NCBI GenBank assembly: GCA_963705155.1
Contig: CAVPJC010000019.1
Span: 124,001-188,000, forward strand
Reading direction: 5' to 3'
From: CAVPJC01 sp963705155
Lineage (GTDB): Bacteria; Chloroflexota; Anaerolineae; Anaerolineales; UBA4823
DNA: 64,000 bases
The notes under the pieces were generated by a model. It saw nothing but the letters and a program-made list of their open reading frames with translations, did no database searches and had not been told where the DNA came from. The position numbers and the translations under genes are program-made. Of this stretch, positions 48,972 to 58,207 are shown one piece after another (position 1 is the stretch's first letter; each line of letters opens with the position of its first letter).

Positions 48972-50248
48972 ATGCGAACGAAATCTGTATGGCAAATTCT
49001 AACCTTGCTGGTCATTGCAGCCATGCTACTGGCTGCCTGCCAGCCTCAACCTGCTGCGCCTGCTGAACCGGCAGCCACCGCAGCCGTAGCAACCGAAGCT
49101 CCTCCCGCTCCGGCTGAAGAAGTGGGTGGTTTCCAGATCCCGGCGATCGTGGATGGTAAATTCAACGTGGCCATGGTGCTGATCGGCCCGCATGATGATG
49201 GCGGTTGGTCGCAGGCTCACTACGAAGGCCTGGAGTACGTTGAGCAGAACGTGGCCAATGTGCACACCGCTTACATCGAAAATGTGCCCGAAGGCGCCAA
49301 TTCCGAGCAGATCTTCCGCAGCCTGTCTCGCAAAGGCTTCAACCTGATCTTCGGCACCTCGTTTGGCTTCATGGACCCGATGGAGACGGTGGCGAGTGAA
49401 TTCCCGGATGTCACCTACATTCACATCTCTGGCTACAAATCGAACACAACCAACTTCGGCAACCTGTTCGGCGCCATGGAAAATGATGAAGTATCTGGCG
49501 TGGCATGCTCGCCGGGGCGCGGGCCAAGGCCGATGGCAACCCCAAACTGGGATACATGGCTACCTTCCCCATCCCTGAAGAGCTGCGCCTGGGCAACGCC
49601 ATCGCCCTGGGCATGAAGAAGACCTGCCCCGAGTGCACCATGGATGTGCGCTGGATCAACACCTGGCACGACCCGATCATTGAGAAGGAAGCCGCCGCTT
49701 CCCTGTTCGATGGCGGCGCTCAGGTGGTCTTCACCGGCGCTGACACCCCGGCTGTGGCCGATGTGGCCCAGGAAAAGGGCAAATGGGGCATCACCTACGA
49801 CTGGTCTGGCTCCTGCAAGGTCGAACGCTGCCTGACCGCCCCCTACTGGAACTGGGGCCCGGTGTACGCCAAGATCGCCCAGGGTCTGATCGACAAGACC
49901 TACAAAGTGGGCTGGGATTACTTCGACGCCGACAGCGGGGCCTGGGGCTGTATGGCCTGATGGAAGGCCAGGAACTGACCGCCGGTATGAAGGATCTGCC
50001 TCCCGAGGTGATCGCTGAGGTGAAGGACCTGCTGGCAAAGATGCTTGACGGGCGAGTTCACCCGCTTTGACGTCTTCTCGGGTGAGATCAAGGATAACAA
50101 GGGCGCCGTGATCGTTCCTGCCGGCGAGAAAATCGAGCAGGCTGACATGGACCAGTTCCCGCCCGGCGCCCCCGGCCTGGAATGCAAGTACTGCATGTAC
50201 TGGTGGGCCGACGGCATCACCGCCGAGCTGCCCAAGCTGGGCAACTAG
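48972..50248 (+). CDS. BMP-family substrate-binding lipoprotein, six-cysteine type (3), frameshifted
   Basis: About 425 residues. The lipobox is AAMLLAACQP, then an Ala/Pro/Glu linker. The core is FNVAMVLIGPHDDGGWSQAHYEGL, LSRKGFNLIFGTSFGFMDPMETVASEFPDVTYIHISG and YLAGMLAGARAKADGNPKLGYMATFPIPEE. Cysteine motifs are KKTCPECTMDVRWINTW, SCKVERCLTAPYWNWGPVY and CKYCMYWWADG. PAGEKIEQADMDQFPPGAPG precedes the end. Breaks are near 49492, 49943 and 50048. GAGGAG lies nine bases before the ATG. It begins the second transporter set (48972-54057). Confidence 0.88.
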
Positions 50249-50270
50249 CCCGGGCTAATCACTTGAAATT

Positions 50271-50311
50271 GACCCTGAAGGTTTTACCGCTTTGGTGAAA
50301 TCTTCAGGGTC
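50271..50311 (+). terminator. Hairpin between binding-protein and ATPase genes (2)
   Basis: GACCCTGAAG (50271-50280) pairs perfectly with CTTCAGGGTC (50302-50311); the inner TTTTACC/GGTGAAA adds seven pairs with one G-U. The U run after it is poor. Its position matches that of the hairpin at 45891 in the first transporter. Confidence 0.6.
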
Positions 50312-50344
50312 TCCTGCCTTATTGTTTTCATTCGGGAGTCGACC

Positions 50345-51931
50345 ATGTCTGAAGACCCCAACCCAACAAGCCAATCACCTGCCGGCGCGGCGCTGGTGGT
50401 CGAAATGCGCAGGATCGTCAAGCGCTTTCCGGGCGTGCTGGCCAATGACCATGTTGATTTTGACCTGCGTCAGGGCGAAATCCATGCCCTGCTGGGCGAG
50501 AATGGCGCTGGCAAAAGCACGCTGATGAACATCCTGGCTGGTCTATACCGGCAGGATGCTGGCACGATTTAGGTCAAAGGCAGGCCGGTGAATTTTTCTT
50601 CGCCGCGCGATGCCATCCAGGCCGGGATCGGCATGGTGCACCAGCACTTTATGCTGGTGCCGTCGCAAACGGTCACGGAAAACATACTACTGGGGCTGGA
50701 CGACCCCGGTTTCTTCCTGCGCTTGCCCGAATACCATAAAATCATCGGCGATTTGCGCGAGCGCTTTGGCCTGCACGTGGACCCCAGAGCCAAGATCTGG
50801 CAGCTTTCGGTGGGCGAGCAGCAGCGGGTGGAGCTGCTGAAGATGCTCTACCGCGGCGCGGATGTGCTGATCATGGATGAGCCAACCGCCGTATTGGCGC
50901 CTCAGGAGATCGATGGTCTGATCAATACCCTGCGCACGATGGTCAAGGAAGGCAAATCGATGATCTTCATCGCCACAAGCTGCACGAGGTGATGGCGATT
51001 GCCGACCGGGTGACCGTGTTGCGTAAAGGCAAGGTCACTGCCGCCGGGCACAGCGCCACGGGGGATGACCCGGCCAGAGCTGGCGCGCCTGATGGTGGGG
51101 CGTGAAGTGCTCTTCCATCTGGATAAAAAACCGCAGCAAGCCGGTGATCTGGTTCTTCAGGTGGAGGATATTCCACGCTGAGAACGATAAAGGCCTGCCG
51201 GCGCTGCGCGGGGTTTCCTTCAATGTGCGCGCCGGCGAAATCGTGGGCCTGGCGGGTGTGGCGGGCAACGGGCAGCGCGAGCTGGCCCAGGTGATCACCG
51301 GACTGCGGCGCTGTTTCAAAGGCAGGGTGGTGCTCAAAGGCGAAGAGATCAGCAACTGCTCCACCCAGTACGGCATCCGCCACGGGCTGGCCTACGTGCC
51401 CGAAGACCGCACGCGTGTGGGCAGCTCGCCCAACCTGAGCGTTACCGACAATGTGATCATGAAAAAATACCGCAAGCGAGCCGATTGCTCACGGCTGGCT
51501 GCTGGATATGACCGCCGCCACCAAATTTGTCAAATGAGCTGAAAGAGGCTTACGATATCATCGTCCCAAATGTTGAGACGCCCGCCCGGTTGCTTTCGGG
51601 CGGCAACCTGCAGCGCGTGATCCTGGCACGCGAAATTTCAGGCCATCCAGAATTGATGGTGGCTGTGCAGCCCACCCGCGGCCTGGACGTGGGCGCCATC
51701 GAAGGTGTGCAGCGCCTGCTGCTGGCCCAGCGCGAGGCTGGCGCGGCGGTGCTTTTGATTTCTGAAGAGCTTGAAGAATTATTAGCCCTGAGTGACCGCC
51801 TGTACGTCATCTACGAGGGCCGCATCATGGGTGAGTTGATCCTTGAACACGACCAGCCTGCCGACATCGAGGCGATCGGTTTGATGATGACCGGCACCAC
51901 CCTTGAAGAGATCCGCAAAGGAGCGGTGTAA
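50345..51931 (+). CDS. Double-domain ABC ATPase of the BMP transporter (2), frameshifted
   Basis: About 528 residues, closely similar to the ATPase at 45953. Domain 1: RIVKRFPGVLANDHVDF, Walker A LLGENGAGKST, VHQHFMLVPSQTVTEN, LSVGEQQRVELLKMLYRG, LIMDEPTAVL. Domain 2: GLAGVAGNGQRELAQVITGL, YVPEDRTRVGSSPNLSV, RLLSGGNLQRVILAREI, MVAVQPTRGLDVG. An in-frame TAG lies at 50570, and breaks are near 50976, 51062, 51175 and 51475-51530. The first permease begins one base after its TAA. Confidence 0.88.
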
Positions 51932-51932
51932 A

Positions 51933-53083
51933 ATGACGGAGAAACTCTCTGCCCCACCACAGCCCCGGCGCAGCATCTTCCCCTATTCCATCCGGTTTGA
52001 GAAGCGCCTCGAAGAGCCGCCTGGCTGGTATCCTTTTGCTGGTATCGCTGGGCGCCATTGTGGTGGCCCTGATCCTGGGCGGTGTGTTGATTGCCTATGC
52101 CGGCGGCAACCCGCTGGCCTCCTACGCCCACATTGCGCGGGCTTCGTTTGGCATCATGGGGTGTCTTTTCGGATACGCTGGTCAAAGCCACGCCGCTCAT
52201 CCTGGTAGGGCCTGGCCTGTTCGATTGCGTTCCGCATGAAGCTGTGGAACATCGGCGCCGAAGGCCAGTTCATCCTGGGCGCTTTTGGCGCCAGCGTCGT
52301 GGTGCTCACCCCGCTGCTGCCTGCTGAAACCCCGCGCTGGATCTTCATCCCGGTGATGATGCTGGCGGGCATGCTGGCGGGGGCGCTGTGGGGGCTGATC
52401 CCCGGCTTTTTGAAAGCCCGCTACAACGTCAACGAGATCATCAGCACCTTGATGATGAACTACATCGCCGTTTCCTGGAATAACTTCTTCATCTTCGCCG
52501 TATGGAGCGAAGGCGGTTTCCAGATGACCCCCAAGTTTCCGCAAAACGCCTGGCTGCCGCGCCTGCTCGATTACGCCGCCCAATTCCCGGGTCTGCGCGG
52601 CCTGACCACCCACCTGGGGCTGGTATTGGCCTCGTTGGCGGTCGTGTTCGTGTGGTTCATCCTCTACCGCAGCCGCTGGGGTTATGAAATCCGCCTGATC
52701 GGCGATAACCCGCGTGCCGCCCGTTACGCCGGGCATCAACATCGCCCGCAACACCATCCTGGTGATGATGGTTTCCGGCGCGTCTGGCCGGGCTGGCGCG
52801 GCATGTCCGAAGATCACCGGCGTGGTGCACCGCCTGCAGACCTCGCCATATCGCCGCGGATACGGCTTCACCGGCATCATCGTCGCCTGGCTGGCCAAGC
52901 TCAACCCCTGTTGCCGTGATCCTGGTCTCCATCTTGTTCGGCGCGCTGATCCTGGCCGGACGGGAAATCCAGCCCTCCGGCGTCCCCAAGATGATCCAGG
53001 GCATCATCCTGGTTTGCCTGATTGCCAGCGACTTCTTGCTGCGTTACCGGGTGCGCATTGTGCGCGCCGAGGAGGAAGCCTAA
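51933..53083 (+). CDS. BMP/nucleoside ABC transporter permease (2a), frameshifted
   Basis: About 380 residues with nine or so membrane segments. LAGILLLVSLGAIVVALILGGVLIAYAGGNPLASY, SDTLVKATPLILVGLACSIAFRMKLWNIGAEGQFILGAF, KARYNVNEIISTLMMNYIAV, RSRWGYEIRLIGDNPRAARYAGI and YGFTGIIVAWLAKLNP mark a BPD_transp_2 permease. It matches half 1 of the fused permease at 42607. Breaks lie near 52022, 52157, 52222, 52733, 52795, 52860 and 52908. AAAGGAG lies just before the ATG, which is one base after the ATPase stop. Confidence 0.85.
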
Positions 53084-53086
53084 CCC

Positions 53087-54057
53087 ATGGATCTTCATCA
53101 TCATCTTGCAGGCTGGCGTCGCCACCGGCACGGTCCTGCTTTTCGCCACCATGGGCGAGCTGTTTGCCGAGCGCTCGGGTGTGATGAACCTGGGTGTGGA
53201 AGGCATGATGCTGATCGGCGCCATGAGCGCCTTCAGCGTCGCCGTTGCAACCGGCAATCCCTGGCTGGGCGTGCTGGCGGCGATGCTGGCTGCCGGGTTG
53301 ATCAGCCAGATCCACGCCTTCATCACCATCACCCTGCAGGCCGACCAGGTGGTGAGCGGGCTGGCTCTCACCTTCCTGGGCACCGGCATCAGCCTGGTGC
53401 TGGGCGAGGGGCTGAGCAAAGCCGGGACGATCTCATTGCTGCCCAACTTTTCCATCCCCTGCTCTCGCCAAATTCCCGTCCTCGGGCCGATCTTGTTCAC
53501 CAATCAGAGCATCCTGGTGTATGTTGGCTATCTATTTGCCCCGCTAGCCTGGTATTACATCAACCACACCCGCCCCGGCATGCACCTGCGCGCTGTGGGC
53601 GAATAACCCGCTGCGGCGGATTCCCTGGGCATCAACGTCAACCGCCTGCGCTATTTCTACGTCTTTGTGGGCGGGGTGCTGGCAGGGCTGGCTGGCGCCA
53701 CCATCAGCCTGGCGGTTGCCCCGGGCTGGTTCAGCGAGCTGACCACCGCCGGGCAGGGCTGGATCGCGGTTGGCCTGGTGATCTTTGCCCAATGGGACCC
53801 GCATGCGCGCCGTGCTGCGGTTCGTACGCTTTCGGCGCGCTGCGCCGCCTGATCCTGGATATCCAGGGGCCGACCATGTTCTTCGGGCTGGCGAATCCCT
53901 TTTATTACAACCCCTACTGGGGCTTCTTCCTGCAAATGCTGCCCTATGCCTTCACCATCATTGTGCTGGTGATTGGCTCGCGGGAGGCGATGCGCAAGCG
54001 CCTGGGCGCGCCGGCAGCCCTGGGCAACCCTACGTCCGTGGTGAGCGCGGGTTGTAG
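53087..54057 (+). CDS. BMP/nucleoside ABC transporter permease (2b), frameshifted
   Basis: About 322 residues, equivalent to half 2 of the fused permease. It should read MIFIIILQAGVATGTVLLFATMGELFAERSGVMNLGVEGMMLIGAM; an extra G at 53090 spoils the start. ITLQADQVVSGLALTFLGTGISLVLG, RPGMHLRAVGE and PAAADSLGINVNRLRYFYVFVGGVLAGLAGATISL follow after a stop-creating change near 53606. LAVAPGWFSELTTAGQGWIAVGLVIFAQWDP comes next, and it ends NPYVRGERGL. The start is three bases after the previous stop. It completes the second transporter. Confidence 0.85.
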
Positions 54058-54086
54058 GCATCTCTCACTATCGTAAAGGCCAAAGG

Positions 54087-55366
54087 ATGGAAAAATTTCA
54101 AGGATACCAGTGCTCGCTGTGTGGAGCGCAGTACGCTCCCGGCGAGGTCACTTACACCTGCCCCAAAGACGGCGGCAATCTGGATGTAATTCTGCCCTAT
54201 GCTGCGCTGCGCAGCGAGCTTGACCCCCGGGCGATTATTGAAAGCCCGGAGCCATCGCTGTGGCGCTACCTGCCCCTGCTCCCGGTGTCCGACCCCGGCG
54301 GGACCGGCACCACCCTGCACGCCGCCGGCGCCACGCCGGTGTTTGCCCCGCAGCGCCTGGCGGGTGAGCTGGGTCTGCGCAGCCTGTGGGTCAAAGACGA
54401 AAGCCGCAACCCCACCGCTTCCTTCAAGGACCGCGCCAGCGCCGTGGTGGTGGCGCGCGCCCGCCAGATTGGCGCCGAAGTGGTGGTGACCGCCTCCACC
54501 GGGAACGCCGGCGCGGCCCTGGCGGGCATGTCGGCGGCCGTGGGGCAGAAGGCGGTCATCTTTGCCCCCAAAACCGCCCCGCCTGCCAAAGTGGCCCAGC
54601 TGCTCATCTTTGGCGCCCAGGTGCTGCTGGTGGATGGCACTTACGATGATGCTTTTGACCTGACCATCCAGGCCGCCGCAGAGTTTGGCTGGTACTGCCG
54701 CAACACGGGCTACAACCCCTTCACCGTCGAAGGTAAAAAGACCGCCGCGTTCGAGATCTGGGAGTGGGCGGAAAGAGCATCGCGAATAGAGCATCGGAAT
54801 CGAGGAACGGGTCTCCAATCTCGAATCTCGTATCTCGCCTCACGATTTTCGTTTCCGTAGGCGATGGCAATATCATCTCCGGCATTCACAAAGGCTTCAA
54901 AGACCTGCTGGCGCTGGGCTGGATGGAGCAGGTGCCGCGCATCTTCGGCGTGCAGGCCGAAGGCTCGGCGGCGATTGCCAACGCCTTCCACGCCGGCACC
55001 GAGACCATCACCCCGGTCGCGGCCAATACCCTGGCCGACAGCATCTCGGTGGACCTGCCGCGGGATGGCGTGCGCGCCGTGCGCGCCTGCCGCGAGACCG
55101 GCGGCTCTTACGTGCTGGTGAGCGATGCCGAAATCCTGGCGGGCATCGCCGCCCTGGGCAGGGTGGGCATCTTTGCCGAGCCGGCCGGGAGCCACATCCT
55201 ATGCGGGCTGGTCAAAGCCGTCGCCCAGGGGTTGATCGGCCCCGAAGACCCGGTGCTGGTGATCAATACCGGCAGCGGCCTGAAGGATGTCAAAGCCGCC
55301 ATGCAGGCCGCCGGCCAGGCCCCCATCATCGAGCCGACGCTGGAAGCGCTGAAAAAGGTGCTGTAA
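54087..55366 (+). CDS. thrC: Threonine synthase, with repeat-derived insert, frameshifted
   Basis: About 425 residues. The N-terminal zinc-ribbon-like CSLCG...YTCPKDGG is followed by ATPVFAPQRLAGELGLRSLWVKDESRNPTASFKDRA with the PLP lysine (SFKDR), TASTGNAGAALAGMSAAVGQKAVIFAP, FGAQVLLVDGTYDDAFDL and NTGYNPFTVEGKKTAAFEIWEW. After about 85 bases of foreign-looking sequence comes IFVSVGDGNIISGIHKGFKDLLALGWMEQVPRIFGVQAEGSAAI, ending VINTGSGLKDV. The insert (54775-54851) contains AATCTCG heptamers and interrupts E-I-W-E / F-V-S-V-G-D-G-N. Converts O-phosphohomoserine to threonine in standard members. It follows the permease by 29 bases. Confidence 0.85.
54817..54851 (+). repeat. AATCTCG heptanucleotide repeat inside threonine synthase
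   Basis: Successive heptamers read AATCTCG, AATCTCG, TATCTCG, CCTCACG, ATTTTCG. The same heptamer family forms a 7-copy tract at 56357-56405. Its position falls in a surface loop between conserved blocks of the enzyme. Confidence 0.7.
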
Positions 55367-55394
55367 AAGCGAACGCCTTACCCAAGCCACCCCT

Positions 55395-56358
55395 ATGAAC
55401 CCCACTTTTTCGGTTATCGTTCCTATCTTCAACGAAGAGAAAAACATCCCCGAGCTGTACCGGCGGATGAAGGAAGTGATGGATTCCACCGGCGAGGCCT
55501 GGGAGCTGCTCATGGTGGATGACGGCTCGCTGGATGGTTCGGCGGACATCATCCGCCAGCTGGCCCAGGCCGATGAGCGCATCCGCCCGGTGATTTTTGC
55601 GCGCAATTTCGGCCACCAGATCGCCGTCACCGCCGGGCTGGATTATGCCCGCGGCCAGGCGGTGGTCGATCATCGACGCCGATCTGCAGGACCCGCCCGA
55701 AGTGATCCTGGAGATGATCAAGCACTGGCGCGAGGGCTACGAGGTGGTCTATGCCGTGCGCACCGAGCGGGAGGGCGAAAGCTGGTTCAAGCTCTTCACC
55801 GCCTCGCTGTTCTACCGGCTGATCTACCGCATCACCGATGTGGATATCCCGCTGGATGCCGGCGATTTCCGCCTGCTGGACCGCAAGGTGGTGAATGTGC
55901 TCAACCAGATGCGCGAACGGCACCGCTTTCTGCGCGGCATGTCGGCCTGGGTGGGTTTCCGCCAGATTGGCGTGCCCTACAAGCGCGCCGCCCGCTTTGC
56001 CGGTGAGACCAAGTACCCCTTCCGCAAGATGTTCCGCCTGGCGGTCAATGCCATCACGGGTTTTTCGTACTTCCCGCTGCAGATGGCCACCTACATCGGC
56101 TTTATCTCCGCCGGGCTGGCGATCCTGGCCATTCCCATCGTGGTAGCCATGCGGTTGGCCGGTTCGCAGGCCTTTACCGGGCAGGCCACCACCCTGATCG
56201 CTGTGCTCTTTCTGGGGGGCGTGCAGCTGATCTCTCTGGGCATCCTGGGCGAGTATATTGGCCGCCTGTACGATGAAGCCAAAGGCCGCCCGCTGTACAT
56301 CGTGCGCCAGGAGCCCCACACCCCGCCCGGCGACGAATCAAATCACCAGGATAACTAA
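55395..56358 (+). CDS. GT2 glycosyltransferase, GtrB/DPM1-like, frameshifted once
   Basis: About 321 residues. The GT-A domain has SVIVPIFNEEKNIPELYRRM, LLMVDDGSLDGSADII, NFGHQIAVTAGLDYARG, IIDADLQDPPE (D-x-D site), DAGDFRLLDRKVVNVLNQMRERHRFLRGMSAWVGF and YKRAARFAGETKYPFRKM. Two C-terminal membrane helices follow (YIGFISAGLAILAIPIVVAM, TTLIAVLFLGGVQLISLGILGEYIGRLYDE). This is the polyprenyl-phosphate glycosyltransferase architecture (GtrB, ArnC). An extra G at 55668 breaks the frame. It sits between two PLP-enzyme genes without obvious link to them. Confidence 0.9.
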
Positions 56359-56405
56359 TCCCGAATCTCAACTCTCGACTCTCAATTCTCGAATCTCAAA
56401 TCTCT
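56357..56405 (+). repeat. Seven-copy heptanucleotide tract (AATCTCR-type)
   Basis: The exact period of 7 reads AATCCCG, AATCTCA, ACTCTCG, ACTCTCA, ATTCTCG, AATCTCA, AATCTCT. It begins at the glycosyltransferase stop and ends just before the Shine-Dalgarno sequence of the next gene. Confidence 0.85.
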
Positions 56406-56423
56406 TTAATGGAGGAACCCCTT

Positions 56424-57889
56424 ATGAAAATTGACCTGACCATCGAAAAAACCCGCCGCCAGCGCGCCATCCAACGGGTGCGCGAGCGCAATATCATCAT
56501 CCCCACCTTCGCCCAGATGAAAAACCCGGAGCTGATCCCGGCCCGGGTGAAGGAAGAGCTGCGCAGCATCGGCCTGTGGGATGTCAACCCGCGCAACCTG
56601 TTCCGCATCACCTGGCACAACCAGCCGGTTGCCCAGGGCGGCGGTTTTGGCGGCGTCAATTACCTGGAGCTGCCCTCCAGCCTGACCGGCACCCCGGCGC
56701 GCATCATCGTCCTGGTGGGCAAGTGGTTCCCCACCGGCGCGCACAAAGTGGGGGCGGCCTTCGGCTGCCTGGTGCCGCGCCTGGTCACCGGCCAGTTCGA
56801 CCCGATCACCCAGAAGGCCGTCTGGCCTTCCACCGGCAACTTCTGCCGCGGCGGCGCTTACGATTCGGCCCTGCTGGGCTGCCAGTCGATCGCCATCCTG
56901 CCGGAAGGCATGAGCCGCGAGCGCTTCGAGTGGCTCTCCAAAATCGCCGGCGAGGTCATCGCCACGCCCGGCAGCTGAATCGAACGTCAAAGAAATCTTC
57001 GATAAGTGCTGGGAGCTGCGCAAATCCGGCCAGGACCTGATGATCTTCAACCAGTTTGAAGAGTTCGGCAACTACCTGTGGCATTACGAAGTCACCGGGC
57101 ACGCCATGGAAGAAGTCCTCAAACAGGTGATGGGTCCCCGGGACGAATACCGCGGCATGGCCTCCGCCACCGGTTCGGCCGGCACGATCGCCAGCGGCGA
57201 TTACATGAAGCAGCTCTTCCCCGGCAGCAAGATCGGCGCCAGCGAAGCGCTGCAGTGCCCCACGCTGCTGGAGAACGGCTTTGGCGCGCACCGCATCGAA
57301 GGCATTGGCGATAAGCACGTGCCCTGGATCCACAACGTCAAGAACACCGATGTGGTGGTCGCCATCGACGACAACGCCGTGGTCAACCTTTCCCGCCTGT
57401 TCAACGAGCCTGCCGGCCGCGCTTACCTGGCGAAAAAGGGCGTGCCCGAGGCGATCGATCGGCAGCCTGGACCTGCTGGGTTTCTCCGGCATCTCCAACG
57501 TGCTTTCGGCGATCAAGATGGCCAAGTACTACGAAATGGGCGAGAACGACATCGTGCTGACCGTGCTGACCGACTCGATGGAGCTGTACGCCAGCCGGCT
57601 GGACGAGATGCACGCCGGAGTTCGGCGAATACACCGAAACGGACGCCGCCGCCGATTTTGCCCGCTATCTGCACGGCCAATCCACCGATAATATGCTCGA
57701 GCTGACCTACGCCGACCGCCGCCGCGTGCACAACCTGAAGTACTTCACCTGGGTGGAGCAGCAGGGCCGCACCTACGAAGAAATCCAGGCGCAATGGTAC
57801 GATCGTGATTACTGGACGGGCTACCGCTCCAGGCGGATGAGATCGATGCCCTGATCGAAGAGTTCAACGCCGAAGTCGGCCTGAGCTGA
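56424..57889 (+). CDS. Large PLP-dependent (tryptophan-synthase-beta-fold) enzyme, frameshifted
   Basis: About 487 residues. It reads ERNIIIPTFAQMKNPELIP, QGGGFGGVNYLELPSSLTGTPARIIVLVGKWFPTGAHKVGAAFG (PLP lysine in GAHKVGA), VWPSTGNFCRGGAYDSALLGCQSIAILPEGMSRERF, ASATGSAGTIASGDYM, PTLLENGFGAHRIEGIGDKHVPWIHNV and LTVLTDSMELY. It is longer than cysteine synthase or diaminopropionate ammonia-lyase; similar proteins are usually annotated only as 'PLP-dependent enzyme'. Ammonia-lyase activity on an amino acid is a guess from the fold. GGAGG lies seven bases before the ATG. Breaks are near 56978, 57464, 57618 and 57828. Confidence 0.75.
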
Positions 57890-58207
57890 TCTTTTCTCAG
57901 CGCCGTCATTGCGCCGGAGGCGGTTCAACAGCCCGCCCCCGGCGCAATCTTTACCATCCGGGTTGCTTCCCTTCGCTCAAGGCGCTCACTCGCAGCAACA
58001 TCCGGATCTGGGGAAGGGCAGCGCTGCGGCCTTGTCTTGCGAGGTGGGAGCGCTCAATTGGCTCTATGAAGTTGTTAAAGGGCAAGGTTAGGATAATTGA
58101 GAATAAGCAAGGGTTGCCCTGCTAAGACTCCCTTGCTTACTCTTTCCTGTCCTTAGTGGAGAGAGCCGAAACTGGCTTTCTCCACTCTCCGTTTTTTTTA
58201 ACCAGTT
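57890..58207. other. Convergent intergenic region with repeat and tandem hairpins
   Basis: It holds a REP-like copy (57950-58005; TGCTTCCCTTCGCT...GCGCTCACTCGCAGCAACAT). A 13-bp hairpin GAATAAGCAAGGG (58101-58113) / CCCTTGCTTACTC (58130-58142) with one G-U follows, and then the terminator listed separately. No gene is seen. Confidence 0.6.
58156..58199 (+). terminator. Rho-independent terminator of the plus-strand gene group
   Basis: A 12-bp stem GTGGAGAGAGCC (58156-58167) / GGCTTTCTCCAC (58174-58185) with one G-U pair and a GAAACT loop is followed by TCTCCGTTTTTTTT. Together with the hairpin at 58101 it separates the PLP gene from the convergent sugar ABC operon. Confidence 0.8.

Noticed and set aside
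30023..50572. In-frame TAG codons at 30023 and 50570 as possible recoded stops (e.g. pyrrolysine)
   Set aside because: There is no matching tRNA or recoding signal; the genes also contain single-base breaks, and in the ATPase the position is not a conserved site. Sequence error is simpler.
19831..58005. CRISPR array from the repeated palindromes
   Set aside because: Copies are kilobases apart, variable inside and without regular spacers; no cas genes are present.
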